In this document: one piece after another, positions 34,452 through 43,453 of the stretch
Position numbering within the stretch: the stretch's first letter is position 1
How the letters are laid out: every line of letters begins with the position of its first letter
Assembly (NCBI GenBank): GCA_027698105.1
Contig: JAQERH010000012.1
Span: 1 to 64,000 of the forward strand
From: Lachnospiraceae bacterium AM93-12TA
GTDB lineage: Bacteria; Bacillota; Clostridia; Lachnospirales; Lachnospiraceae
Reading direction: 5' to 3'
DNA: 64,000 bases
Program-made: the position numbers and the translations under genes
The notes under the pieces: model-generated
The model's input: the letters and a program-made list of their open reading frames with translations, nothing else
What the model was told of the DNA's origin: nothing
Database searches by the model: none

Positions 34452-35657
34452 ATGGATACAAATGCAGTTGTACATATTAAAAAAGGAGGCGCCAGAGCTT
34501 TAAAAGCAGGAGGCGCATGGATTTATGACAATGAAATTGACCGGATTGAGGGCAGCTTTGAAAACGGAGACCTGGCAACGGTCTGCGATTTCGACGGATA
34601 CTGCCTGGGATACGGCTTTATCAACACTCGTTCCAAAATCACAGTGCGTATGATGTCCCGGAAAAAAGACGCAGTCATTGACGACGCCTTTCTGGAAATG
34701 AGAATTCGAAATGCCTGGGAATACAGGAAGGCAGTGGGCGATATTTCCAGCTGCCGTGTCATCTTTGGAGAGGCCGACTTCCTGCCCGGCATTGTCATCG
34801 ACAAATTTTCCGATGTCCTGGTAGTAGAATCCCTGGCGCTGGGCATTGATCGGATGAAGCTCACCATCGTGGATATTTTAAAGCGGGTGCTGGCTGAAGA
34901 TGGCATTATCATCCGCGGCGTCTATGAACGCAGCGATGCCAAGGTACGCCTTCAGGAGGGGATGGAACGGACCAAAGGATTTATTGGAGAGCCATTTGAT
35001 ACAAAGGTGGAAATCGTAGAAAATGGTGTCCGTTATCTGGTAGACGTAAAGGACGGACAGAAAACCGGCTTCTTCCTGGATCAGAAATACAACCGCCTGG
35101 CCATCCAGAAGCTCTGCCCTGGAAAACGCGTTCTGGACTGCTTTACCCACACCGGCTCCTTCGCCCTCAATGCAGGAATCGCAGGGGCAAGGGAAGTATT
35201 AGGCGTGGACGCCTCCGAACTGGGTGTCAGCCAGGCCAGGGAAAACGCCGCACTAAACGGTCTTTCCGACCGTGTCTCCTTCGTCTGCGCCGATGTGTTC
35301 GAGCTGCTTCCTGAGCTAGAGCAGAAGGGCGAAAAATTCGATGTGGTAATCCTGGATCCTCCCGCCTTCACAAAGTCCAGAAATTCCGTTAAGAATGCGG
35401 TCAAGGGCTACCGGGAGATCAACCTGAGAGGCATGAAGCTGGTCAAAGACGGCGGATATCTGGCCACCTGTTCCTGCTCCCACTTTATGACGCCGGAGCT
35501 GTTTACAAAAACCATCCGGGAGGCAGCCGGAAACGTACACAAACGGCTCAGACAGGTAGAGTACAGGACCCAGGCAGCAGATCACCCAATTCTGTGGGCG
35601 GCCGACGAATCCTACTACTTAAAGTTTTATATCTTCCAGGTGGTAGACGAAAAGTAG
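34452..35657 (+). CDS. class I SAM-dependent rRNA methyltransferase, RlmI family (401 aa)
   Basis: 23S rRNA m5C-type methylase of the RlmI/YccW group. An N-terminal PUA domain (about 1-75; KKGGARALKAGGAWIYDNEI) is followed by an EEHEE-like domain and a Rossmann methylase with SAM motif VLDCFTHTGSFALNAG (about 225-240), acidic loop GVDASELGVSQARENAALNG, and the catalytic LDPPAFTKS (about 297-305). In E. coli RlmI methylates C1962; the exact target here is inferred. GAGGAGA precedes the ATG. Confidence 0.9.
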   Translation: MDTNAVVHIKKGGARALKAGGAWIYDNEIDRIEGSFENGDLATVCDFDGYCLGYGFINTRSKITVRMMSRKKDAVIDDAFLEMRIRNAWEYRKAVGDISSCRVIFGEADFLPGIVIDKFSDVLVVESLALGIDRMKLTIVDILKRVLAEDGIIIRGVYERSDAKVRLQEGMERTKGFIGEPFDTKVEIVENGVRYLVDVKDGQKTGFFLDQKYNRLAIQKLCPGKRVLDCFTHTGSFALNAGIAGAREVLGVDASELGVSQARENAALNGLSDRVSFVCADVFELLPELEQKGEKFDVVILDPPAFTKSRNSVKNAVKGYREINLRGMKLVKDGGYLATCSCSHFMTPELFTKTIREAAGNVHKRLRQVEYRTQAADHPILWAADESYYLKFYIFQVVDEK

Positions 35658-35823
35658 TCATTTAATAAGAAATACTTATATATGAAAATTAGTCTTTCTG
35701 CAAAATACAGGGATTTTTTAAAAAATATAGGGAAATTCTAAAAAAACTATTGCTTTTTTGGCGAAAGTCTGCTTATCTATTATATATGATACTTATAAAA
35801 ACAAAGATAGCGAGGTATGCGAA

Positions 35824-36687
35824 ATGAAACCGATCAAAGAGGGAAAAGTCCGCGAAATTTATGACAACGGCGACAGCTTAATTATGGTTGCAACTGACCG
35901 TATCAGCTGCTTCGACGTGATCCTGAACAATATTGTGACAAAAAAGGGAACCGTGCTGACTCAGATGTCCAAGTTCTGGTTTGATTTAACAAAGGACATC
36001 CTTCCTAACCATATGATCTCTGCCGATGTTAAGGATATGCCGGAATTTTTCCAGCAGCCTCAGTTCGACGGAAACAGCATGATGTGCAAAAAGCTTCAGA
36101 TGCTTCCGATTGAGTGCATTGTACGCGGCTACATTACAGGAAGCGGCTGGGCCAGCTATCAGAAAAACGGCACTGTCTGCGGAATTACCCTTCCAGAAGG
36201 ATTAAAAGAATCCGATAAGCTGCCTGAGCCGATTTACACACCTTCCACCAAGGCGGAAATCGGAGATCACGATGAAAATATTTCCTATGAGCAGAGCATT
36301 GCCCACCTGGAGAAGCACTTCCCTGGAAAAGGTGAGGAATATGCTGCAAAGCTTCGCGACTACACCATCGCTCTTTATAAAAAATGCGCTGATTACGCCT
36401 TAAGCCGCGGTATCATCATCGCAGATACAAAGTTCGAGTTTGGTTTAGATGAAAACGGCAATATCGTCCTGGGAGACGAGATGCTGACACCGGACAGCTC
36501 CCGCTTCTGGCCGGCAGACGGCTATGAGCCAGGCCATGGCCAGCCATCTTTCGATAAGCAGTTCGCCCGTGACTGGCTCACTGCCAATCCAGACAATAAC
36601 TGGACACTTCCAGAGGAAATCGTGGAGAAGACCATTGACAAATACCTGCAGAGCTACGAAATGCTGACAGGAGAAAAATTAAAATAA
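35824..36687 (+). CDS. purC: SAICAR synthetase (287 aa)
   Basis: Phosphoribosylaminoimidazole-succinocarboxamide synthase, ATP-dependent joining of aspartate to CAIR in purine synthesis. Family segments: KEGKVREIYDNGDSLIMVATDRISCFDV, PIECIVRGYITGSGWASYQ, and IIIADTKFEFGLDENG. The frame is open to 35758, but the ATG at 35824 has GAGG at 8 bases and begins the conserved core. It stands alone, followed by a strong hairpin; other pur genes are not in the window. A TTGGCG/TATATA pair with a 17-base spacer just upstream is a possible promoter. Confidence 0.95.
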   Translation: MKPIKEGKVREIYDNGDSLIMVATDRISCFDVILNNIVTKKGTVLTQMSKFWFDLTKDILPNHMISADVKDMPEFFQQPQFDGNSMMCKKLQMLPIECIVRGYITGSGWASYQKNGTVCGITLPEGLKESDKLPEPIYTPSTKAEIGDHDENISYEQSIAHLEKHFPGKGEEYAAKLRDYTIALYKKCADYALSRGIIIADTKFEFGLDENGNIVLGDEMLTPDSSRFWPADGYEPGHGQPSFDKQFARDWLTANPDNNWTLPEEIVEKTIDKYLQSYEMLTGEKLK

Positions 36688-36697
36688 GATTGATGTT

Positions 36698-36730
36698 ACA
36701 GGGGGCTGCCTGGTATTGGCAGCCCCCTGT
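36698..36730 (+). terminator. purC terminator
   Basis: Perfect 13-base stem (ACAGGGGGCTGCC) with a 7-base loop, followed by ATATTATATT. It also lies just beyond the stop of the convergent TPR-SUFU gene. Confidence 0.8.
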
Positions 36731-36751
36731 ATATTATATTAAAGCAAAGTC

Positions 36752-39700
36752 TCAGCTCTTCTTTTCCGTCCTGCAAGTCCTGTTCATACAGTTGGGCCGA
36801 TCTGGATCTACCACAAAATCCACCTCTGCCATTTTCTCAAGCAAGGTGTCTGCATCATGTTCCAGCTTATATTCCATCTCCTCCCGGTACAGAGGAATAA
36901 CCTGATAAAAATTGACCTCCTCACCGCCGGGAAGCTGGCATAGACGGCCGTTCTCCTCTGTATTTTGAGGTTCTATCAGAATCGCAGCGCAGAGTTCCGT
37001 GTTCTTTGCAAAGGATGTTTGCTTGTCCATGGTGTGTCCCCACCCCAGCCATGTATCCGACGCAATGGGCAGGCGGGCCAGCGCCTTCAGAAGACCAATC
37101 GGCCAGTACCACTGCTCATTTTTCATAGATTCCTCATCCAGTTTCCAGTCTGGTGGCAGGGCGACAGCCAGTTCCGCCCGCTCCAAATGATACTCCGCTA
37201 ATTCATCCGGTACATTCATCGGATGGGCTCCCATTCCCATAGTGACCAGTGTGTAATAATTCCGCTTCCTGGAAGGCGGTATCACGCAGATGTCCACATG
37301 GATATCAGGAGAAACCAGCTCGTGAAACACATGGCCAAACTCTCCGAAAGTCCTTTGAATATACTGCTCTACTGCATTCATTTCTTCCTTCGTATAAAGC
37401 TCCGGTTCACTGCTTTCCCCTGAAGACCAGAAGGAATCTTCCACCTCTGTTCCGTCTGGCTTGAGAGAAATCTGAAAGTATTCCTCCGCCTTTGTCAGCT
37501 TATAAAGCAGGCCAAGGTGATAATCCAGCCCCACCAGCACCGTATCCAGGCAGGCCGATCTGCCATCAGGGTGATCCCGCTCCAGCCACTGTCCATCTTG
37601 AAGTCTGTTTTTCAGCTGTTTCAGCCAGTCCATCTTCAGCTTGGACATTCCTCCCTCATTCATCTGGAATACCAGATCCACCGGACGCTCCTTTATCATA
37701 TAAGGGAACTGGATAAAAGGGGCAGCCGGTGTGTACGGTTTCGGCTTTGGACCGAAGACAGTCCAGAATTCTTCCAGGCCTTCCTGATTGACCGTCATGC
37801 AGGAGATCGCGCGGTATTTATCATCTGCAGCCTCATCCAGCCCCTGCTGGAGAATCTGATCCGCATCGGGATTGATCCAGTGATACTCCATCTGCTCCAG
37901 CGCCGCGTCATCCTCAATTTCCTTTTTCAAAGTCAGAAACTCATAATCGCCCGGTTCCAGTGCAAGACCGCGAGCTACCGCCTCCAGGGCACCGGCTTTA
38001 TTTCCAAAGTGACTGCGCAGCTTTCCTGCCTGCAGCCAGATCCATGGGTAATCCGGCTCCTCCCGAATCCCCTTTTCCGCATAGTCCAGCGCCTCTTCCA
38101 GCTGTCCGCAGTACATTAATGATACTGAATAGCGGTAGTACCACATAGCGCATCCCCCGGCATTTTTCTCCGAATGCTTCATCCACTGAGCCGCTTTGTA
38201 ATAATACTGGTACATATCCAGATTATTGCAGGCAAAGGAATACCAAAGGGCGATCTGAAGATCCTGCTCAGCCTGGCGCTGAGTAAATCTTCCTTCCTGC
38301 ACTCCCTGCTCGATAAAATTCTCCAGCCAGTGCAGCATTTGTCCAAAATAACCTGACACGCCATCCTCAAAGGATTCCAGCGTCTCGATATCCTTTCCTG
38401 AAAGCAGCGAACCTGTCTCCGGGTCCACTTCCGGCTCTTTTTCCTGCTCCCACAGGCGAACTGCTCCTACATCCCGGCGGAATACGTGAAAGCCGCCCCA
38501 TAGCAGATCGGTCTCAGCAAAAAACTCTCTGGCTGCATCCAGAACGGCAGGTAAATCCCAGGCGAGAAAGTCCAGATATCCACCGTACAATCCAGTGGCA
38601 CCGCCCAGAAAGGTTACTGCGTCCGATCCGGCGTGTTCCTGAATCGCCTCCTGCAGGGTATCCCGAAATTGCAGAATCTGCTCAGCCCTGTTCCCGCCTC
38701 CAAATCCATCCAACGGATAACACAGGAAACCAGCTGCAATGCCATCTTTGCGATACTCGTCCTCCATATCGCTCCCGGCACTCATATACTCATTGATCAA
38801 CACCGGCAGGCGGCTGGAGCCCGTATAAACGTCCAGCCGCCAGTCAGCGTCCGGATCCTCTACTGGTTTCAGCTCATAGCTAATATAACTGTTGTCCAGA
38901 TAATCTCCTGCATCATCCCAAAGGCGAAATCCCCTGTCCTGAAGAGTCTGGCGCAGCTCAGACAGTACCGTAGGCTTGTCAGCAGGCGCACTTTCCCCAG
39001 GCTTCTCTATCAGCTTCAGCTCACTGATAAGTGCAATTTCTGACACCTCTCCCAGTACCTGATCGATAAGCGTATAGGCCAGCCACCACGCTTGTTCTTC
39101 ATCTTCCTGCATCAGTGACAGCAGCTTTTCACCATATAAGGACAGAGAGACTCTGTCTTCTTGCTTCTTTGCCCAGACCTGCACCTCCTCTGGCCGAATT
39201 TCTGTTTCCCCTGCCCGGAAACCGAACTCTTCAGAGGTTTGCCGCCCCACCAGAATATTCCAATGCTCCAGCACAGGCTCCGGTGCATGACGCTGGAAGT
39301 AGACCAGGGGAAACAGTCTGGCACGGCTGCCCTCAGCGCTGAGAATCAACTCATATTTTGTCCCATTAAAGCCCAGCTCAAAGGATGGGGAAGTAAGGGC
39401 AAGCTCCAGGGCTGCGCCGCATTTTTCCACCAGTTCCTCTCCCCGTTCCTGCAGCTTATGGTTATCCATCATCTCCCGCAGCTCCCCTTCGATTCCGGTA
39501 AAGGCAGTCCAGGCTTCTTCTGTTCTCTCCCGGAAGTTTTTCTCAAACCGGGGCAGGGCCAGCCGTCTGCGGCAGTCGTCAATAAAGAACTGGGTATCTT
39601 GATCACCAGGCCGGGCCTCCAGCGCCTGTTCAAAGTACCGCAGAGCCAGCCCTTCCTGATCCAGATAATAATAGGCATAGCCCATGCGGAAATTCCAGCA

Positions 39701-39919
39701 GTGATCCCCTTTAAAATACTCCTCATGGGGACTCAGTAAGGCAATGGCCTTTTCAAAAAGCTCCCTGTTTCCCGGCTCTGCCAGATTGCCGCAGGCCCGG
39801 GCCAGCTCGCTGTCCATCTCCGGAGTGCGCTCCCTGGCAGGGATAGCCTCCAAAGCATCAATAATTTTCTGATATTCTCCATCTTCATTCCATTTCTGGC
39901 ACTGCTCCAGCAAATTCAT
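36752..39919 (-). CDS. large TPR protein with C-terminal SUFU-like domain (1055 aa)
   Basis: Cytoplasmic, acidic protein without signal or membrane segments. The N-terminus (about 1-120) holds TPR-like helices (NFRMGYAYYYLDQEGLALRYFEQALEARPGD) and a second TPR set lies near 560-700 (GQLEEALDYAEKGIREEPDYPWIWLQAGKL). The last 200 residues resemble the suppressor-of-fused domain: HVDICVIPPSRKRNYYTLVTMGMGAHPMNVP followed by ELAVALPPDW and LGWGHTM. Bacterial SUFU domains are known from immunity proteins against polymorphic toxins and from uncharacterised stand-alone proteins. No toxin gene is next to it, so an immunity role is only a possibility. AAGGAG precedes the ATG. Composition is like the backbone. 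Confidence 0.7.
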   Translation of the reverse strand: MNLLEQCQKWNEDGEYQKIIDALEAIPARERTPEMDSELARACGNLAEPGNRELFEKAIALLSPHEEYFKGDHCWNFRMGYAYYYLDQEGLALRYFEQALEARPGDQDTQFFIDDCRRRLALPRFEKNFRERTEEAWTAFTGIEGELREMMDNHKLQERGEELVEKCGAALELALTSPSFELGFNGTKYELILSAEGSRARLFPLVYFQRHAPEPVLEHWNILVGRQTSEEFGFRAGETEIRPEEVQVWAKKQEDRVSLSLYGEKLLSLMQEDEEQAWWLAYTLIDQVLGEVSEIALISELKLIEKPGESAPADKPTVLSELRQTLQDRGFRLWDDAGDYLDNSYISYELKPVEDPDADWRLDVYTGSSRLPVLINEYMSAGSDMEDEYRKDGIAAGFLCYPLDGFGGGNRAEQILQFRDTLQEAIQEHAGSDAVTFLGGATGLYGGYLDFLAWDLPAVLDAAREFFAETDLLWGGFHVFRRDVGAVRLWEQEKEPEVDPETGSLLSGKDIETLESFEDGVSGYFGQMLHWLENFIEQGVQEGRFTQRQAEQDLQIALWYSFACNNLDMYQYYYKAAQWMKHSEKNAGGCAMWYYRYSVSLMYCGQLEEALDYAEKGIREEPDYPWIWLQAGKLRSHFGNKAGALEAVARGLALEPGDYEFLTLKKEIEDDAALEQMEYHWINPDADQILQQGLDEAADDKYRAISCMTVNQEGLEEFWTVFGPKPKPYTPAAPFIQFPYMIKERPVDLVFQMNEGGMSKLKMDWLKQLKNRLQDGQWLERDHPDGRSACLDTVLVGLDYHLGLLYKLTKAEEYFQISLKPDGTEVEDSFWSSGESSEPELYTKEEMNAVEQYIQRTFGEFGHVFHELVSPDIHVDICVIPPSRKRNYYTLVTMGMGAHPMNVPDELAEYHLERAELAVALPPDWKLDEESMKNEQWYWPIGLLKALARLPIASDTWLGWGHTMDKQTSFAKNTELCAAILIEPQNTEENGRLCQLPGGEEVNFYQVIPLYREEMEYKLEHDADTLLEKMAEVDFVVDPDRPNCMNRTCRTEKKS

Positions 39920-40157
39920 AGATATTCTCCTTTCTGGTTACTCTTTGTAATTTTCCGCCATATAACTCAATACAGGTCATTGTAAGGATCTAAAAAACCC
40001 CACGCCGCACTGCCGCAAAGGCAGATTGACGCAGGGCACAAAAGGACGCGCAGAATCAGCAGCCATTTTCAGAAAATCAGCCGTTTTCCATAATTGTAAT
40101 ATTGAATCAGATTGACCCCTTACAGGGAAGTTCTCATTATTTCTGTGCATTTTCTTT

Positions 40158-40793
40158 CTATGCATTTTCTTTCACTCCATTAACTGTTTCTTTAACCCTC
40201 TGCAATTCATCCAGCAGGGCGTTAATCTGAAATTCCATCATATCCTCTGCCACCTCCGGAAACAGAAATGGCATGGTGTCTGGAACTGCCTTATAAACCA
40301 TCATCATAGACAGGGCCAGGTTACCAAACAGACGCGGGTCTATACTGCCTGCCGAGATGCCAAAAATCACAAGTAAATCGCGGAATAACCGGGTCTGTTC
40401 CCCACGGAACGTCTGAAAATTTTCCTGGGAGAGGCAGCGGTAAACCTCTTGCTCCTCTTCAATAGACAGAACAGCGATGCCCCTTTTCTCACCATACACA
40501 CATAACTCTAAAAACGTCCGGACACCTTCCCGCCAGCTAAATTCCGGATCTTCCATCAACTGTCTGGCATATTCCAGCAATTTGGGCTGCTGATAACGAA
40601 GCGCCTCCAATACCAGTTCTTCCTTCGAGGAAAAAAAGGTGTAAAAAAAGGTCTTAGAAATGCCTACTTTTTTACACAATACATCAATGCTGCTGTGAAT
40701 CAGCCCCCGGTCTACAATACACTGAATCACAGTAGTCAGCAGAGCGGTCCGTACCTGCTCCCGCTCCTGTTCCGAATAGGCCTTTCGCGCCAT
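40158..40793 (-). CDS. TetR/AcrR family regulator (211 aa)
   Basis: N-terminal HTH of the TetR type (REQVRTALLTTVIQCIVDRG, then SIDVLCKKVGISKTFFYTFFSSKEELVLEAL) and a divergent helical ligand domain. The frame is open to 40832, but MARKAY at 40793 is the natural family start; a GGGGAG run lies upstream. The gene reads in the same direction as the TPR-SUFU gene, 238 bases away, with a weak CTGCC/GGCAG hairpin plus T-run (around 40000-40027) between them. A near-perfect inverted repeat beside its -10 box suggests autoregulation. Ligand unknown. Confidence 0.85.
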   Translation of the reverse strand: MARKAYSEQEREQVRTALLTTVIQCIVDRGLIHSSIDVLCKKVGISKTFFYTFFSSKEELVLEALRYQQPKLLEYARQLMEDPEFSWREGVRTFLELCVYGEKRGIAVLSIEEEQEVYRCLSQENFQTFRGEQTRLFRDLLVIFGISAGSIDPRLFGNLALSMMMVYKAVPDTMPFLFPEVAEDMMEFQINALLDELQRVKETVNGVKENA

Positions 40794-40831
40794 ATCTTTC
40801 TGTCTCTCCCCTTCCCGCATAATAAAGAACA

Positions 40832-40881
40832 AAATATTAAATTAGTATTTATATCATAACTGAACGAAGAAAAATATTCAA
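40832..40881 (-). promoter_or_regulatory. tetR promoter and candidate operator
   Basis: Minus-strand TTGAAT (40876-40881) and TATGAT (40853-40858) are 17 bases apart. Just downstream, 40832-40850 is an inverted repeat AAATATTAA-N1-TTAGTATTT (8 of 9 paired), well placed for autorepression. Confidence 0.65.
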
Positions 40882-41220
40882 CTAGATTTGTGAAATTACT
40901 GTAGCTGAGGGATAGAGATTTTGAATGTATTGAAGTATCCTCCATTCTTCAATGGACTTGCAGAAAATATTCTGGAGTATGGAAATGGGGTGGTATTCTG
41001 CGGAAGATCACCCCGATTGTTTGGATAGAACCTATTTTTCTCATCAGCTCACCTATAGACAACTCAATATACCTATAAATAACATTTGAGCATACTCTAA
41101 ATTATCTTCAACTCTGTATGCACATTTTAATAGCAACAGTATGATTCCTCACTATATTTATGTAATAACCATTTTCCAGTTTTAGGATCCTTTTCAGCTT
41201 TCATGTCTTACCTCTCCTTT
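40882..41220. other. AT-rich gene-free stretch at left edge of mobile region
   Basis: No gene could be supported in about 340 bases. Short frames in both directions are interrupted. AT content appears to rise here compared with the genes to the left, so the junction between backbone and mobile DNA probably lies in or near this stretch. A clear att core was not found. Confidence 0.4.
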
Positions 41221-41409
41221 CTACGCACCGTAACCATACCAGCGTTTTTCTAAATAACGTCTGGGAACTTTGCCTGCAATGACCAAGAAGCCCTGTTCAG
41301 CCAGTTCCTGATTCAGCTTACGAATAATCTTATAAGCATGTCCAACAGAAACACCCAACATCTCAGCGAGTTCACTTGCGGTAATATAAATTTTGTTTTC
41401 TCCCGTCAT
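41221..41409 (-). CDS. excisionase-like HTH protein (62 aa)
   Basis: Short winged-helix protein: ITASELAEMLGVSVGHAYKIIRKLNQELAEQG followed by VIAGKVPRRYLEKRWYG. It is clearly related to the excisionase-like protein at 58886-59080 (shared pattern S-x-x-YK-x-x-(K)-LN-x-EL, IAGKV-x-RxY). Such proteins direct excision by tyrosine integrases. No integrase gene follows here, unlike in the right-hand element, so this looks like a leftover of a related element. It is divergent from an XRE gene, with operators between them. GGGGG precedes the ATG. Confidence 0.75.
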   Translation of the reverse strand: MTGENKIYITASELAEMLGVSVGHAYKIIRKLNQELAEQGFLVIAGKVPRRYLEKRWYGYGA

Positions 41410-41432
41410 ATTTCTTTCCCCCTTCTTAATTA

Positions 41433-41489
41433 TAGCTTTTTCGCTACTTTTTATATTTTCATTATATGTAGCGATATCGCTATTGTCAA
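41433..41489. promoter_or_regulatory. operators and minus promoter of the left decayed element
   Basis: Minus-strand TTGACA (41484-41489) and TATAAT (41461-41466), 17 bases apart, drive the excisionase-like gene. A perfect 14-base palindrome TAGCGATATCGCTA (41469-41482) fills the spacer, and a second TAGC-N6-GCTA site lies at 41433-41446. These are probable binding sites of the adjacent XRE protein. On the plus strand an extended -10 (TGGTATAAT, 41527-41535) lies ahead of that gene. Confidence 0.75.
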
Positions 41490-41567
41490 GTGTTTTAAAA
41501 TGTCTATAGAAAAATTTTTTTAATCATGGTATAATGTAGCCATCTCGATACAGGAAAGGTGATAAAA

Positions 41568-42218
41568 ATGACCATAGGCGAAAGGATTAAGTATTGCAGA
41601 AAACAAATCGGTATCACACAGGATAAATTGGCTGAATTAACTGGCATCCATCCTGTTTCCATTCGAAAATATGAAACAAACAAAATGCAGCCACAACCTC
41701 CTCAATTAGAAAAGATCGCAGCTGCTCTCGGTGTTAGTTATAACGCACTGAACGGCAGTGACACTGCCGGGCTCCGTCTGAAAACAGTCGGTGACCTCAT
41801 TGGCGTGCTTATGGTACTTTGTAATTCTGGCGTCCTACAGATCAGTGGCGAACGTGGGGAAGATATGCTATTGAAAGAAGAGACAGTATCTATTCAATTC
41901 AATCCTATCCTTTCCTCTTATCTGGAATTTGGATATACCACTAGAGGGAAAACACACACATTATCCTTGCAGGATATTCTGTTAAATGTCAAAAGCTACA
42001 AAGTATTGAATGACCTGTTAAAGTGGGAAAAAATGAATTTCATTTACCATAGTGCGTTGAAGTCCGCTGGAGAAAATCCAAACGAGGCTACTCAAGCAGC
42101 TATTGATGAAATTGCAGAAACGAAAGAAAAAGTAGAATTGGAATTGCAGAAAAGCCAGATATTACTTGATACATCTAATGGTGTTAAAGTAAAAGTAAAT
42201 CCTAATTCTTTGAGGTGA
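41568..42218 (+). CDS. XRE family regulator with long C-terminal domain (216 aa)
   Basis: N-terminal Cro/cI-type HTH (TIGERIKYCRKQIGITQDKLAELTGIHPVSIRKYETNKMQP, about 2-42) followed by a 150-residue C-terminal part with no recognised domain and a charged helix (about 175-200). The ATG at 41568 is taken over the GTG at 41559 because AAAGGTG is well spaced. The N-terminus resembles the repressor at 59262-59711 (both begin with an IGERI motif). It lies 22 bases ahead of the Abi gene and so may act as its regulator or partner. Confidence 0.8.
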   Translation: MTIGERIKYCRKQIGITQDKLAELTGIHPVSIRKYETNKMQPQPPQLEKIAAALGVSYNALNGSDTAGLRLKTVGDLIGVLMVLCNSGVLQISGERGEDMLLKEETVSIQFNPILSSYLEFGYTTRGKTHTLSLQDILLNVKSYKVLNDLLKWEKMNFIYHSALKSAGENPNEATQAAIDEIAETKEKVELELQKSQILLDTSNGVKVKVNPNSLR

Positions 42219-42240
42219 AAACTTGTTATAAGGAGCATAT

Positions 42241-43218
42241 ATGTCAAATAAAATAGATAAGCCAAAACAAACTGCTCCGCAGCTAATTACTAAAATGAAA
42301 AGTAAGGGCATCACTTTTAAATACATCACTGAAGAAAAGGCTGCTGAGTATCTTACTGACAAAAACAATTACTTACGCACCGCTGCATATCGGAAAAATT
42401 ATCAAAAATATAATAACGGTTTAAATATTGGGAAATACATAGATCTTGACTTTTCCTATTTACAAGAGCTATCAACCATCGATATGCACTTTCGTTTTTT
42501 AGTATCAAAAATGTGTTTAGATATTGAACACGATCTTAAAGTGCGAATGTTAAAAGATATAGAAACCGATTCTACAACCGATGGCTATGATATTGTAAAT
42601 ACATTTCTAAGTCACAACAGCTACATCATTGGCAAATTGGAAGCTACCAGCGCTTCTCCCTTTACAAGTGATTTGATTCATAAGTACTTTACAGTCCAAC
42701 GAGTATATAACCCTCAAAAAGGAAAAAAAGAAAACAAAATCACCTTATATGATGACTGTCCAGCTTGGGTCCTTTTAGAAATGCTTACTTTTGGAGATTT
42801 TATAAAATTCTACGAATTTTACTACTCCACAAGATCATATAGCAAAATATCTTTCCCTGTTATAAACCTTGTCAAGAGTTTAAGAAACGGAGCCGCACAT
42901 AATAATTGTATATTAGCAGATTTGGCACATGGAACTTCTCATCCGCCTGCAGAAATTAGCCAGGCTATTGCAAAAATAGCTTCTATCAATACCACTCAAC
43001 GGCAGAAGAAACTCTCTTGTCGTCCAATGCTTGAATTCATAGCTTTGCTTTATACTTACAATTTAATAGTATCAGATAAGGTGAAACATCATAGAACGCT
43101 GGAATTAGAAGATTTGTTCTTCAACCGAATGCTCCAAAAAGGAGGGTTTTTTCTAAAAAATGAATTGATTAAAAGCAATTACGAATTTGCTTGCAAGGTT
43201 ATTGACTTTCTCTTTTAA
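42241..43218 (+). CDS. Abi_2 family abortive infection protein with HEPN motif (325 aa)
   Basis: Matches the AbiD/AbiF-like (Abi_2) family: an N-terminal HTH-like segment (KMKSKGITFKYITEEKAAEYL, NYLRTAAYRKNY), a middle block with DMHFRFLVSKMCLDIEHDLKVRML, DDCPAWVLLEMLTFGDFIKFY, and a HEPN RNase signature R-x4-H (Arg215...His220, in SLRNGAAHNN). HEPN Abi proteins cut RNA on phage infection. AAGGAG precedes the ATG. The gene follows an XRE gene in a likely two-gene operon and ends at the hairpin next to the first att core. Low GC compared with the backbone. Confidence 0.85.
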   Translation: MSNKIDKPKQTAPQLITKMKSKGITFKYITEEKAAEYLTDKNNYLRTAAYRKNYQKYNNGLNIGKYIDLDFSYLQELSTIDMHFRFLVSKMCLDIEHDLKVRMLKDIETDSTTDGYDIVNTFLSHNSYIIGKLEATSASPFTSDLIHKYFTVQRVYNPQKGKKENKITLYDDCPAWVLLEMLTFGDFIKFYEFYYSTRSYSKISFPVINLVKSLRNGAAHNNCILADLAHGTSHPPAEISQAIAKIASINTTQRQKKLSCRPMLEFIALLYTYNLIVSDKVKHHRTLELEDLFFNRMLQKGGFFLKNELIKSNYEFACKVIDFLF

Positions 43219-43414
43219 AAATTTTCAAATCATAGTTAGAATAATTTGTCAATACTTTTTTTCAAAATCTGTTGACTTTTTGGCTCTATCTACATATAAT
43301 AATATCAGAATCATAAAAACGTATTACGTTTTTGTAAGGGCGGCGTTGCGACGGCGTTCTATTTTTTTGTTCAAAAATAAATTGTATTCAAACTGTACTC
43401 AACAGACATAGTAA

Positions 43415-43453
43415 GAGCCCGGAAACCCGCATAAATGCTGGATTTCCGAGCTC
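43415..43453. terminator. hairpin at left att junction, guaA-terminator-like
   Basis: Stem GAGCCCGGAAA / TTTCCGAGCTC with an inner GCAT/ATGC pair; T-run (ATTTTTTATT) on the plus strand for the Abi transcript. On the minus strand it directly follows a guaA-like 3' end, where a guaA terminator would stand. Confidence 0.7.

Noticed and set aside
40874..40886. Possible fourth att core (ATATTCAACTAG) at the left edge of the mobile region
   Set aside because: Differs from the core by a deletion and a substitution, lacks arm repeats, and its ATTCAA overlaps a well-placed -35 box of the tetR gene.
40900..41060. Possible transposase remnant in the gene-free stretch
   Set aside because: Short translated pieces looked vaguely element-like but no motif, terminal repeat or frame could be supported.
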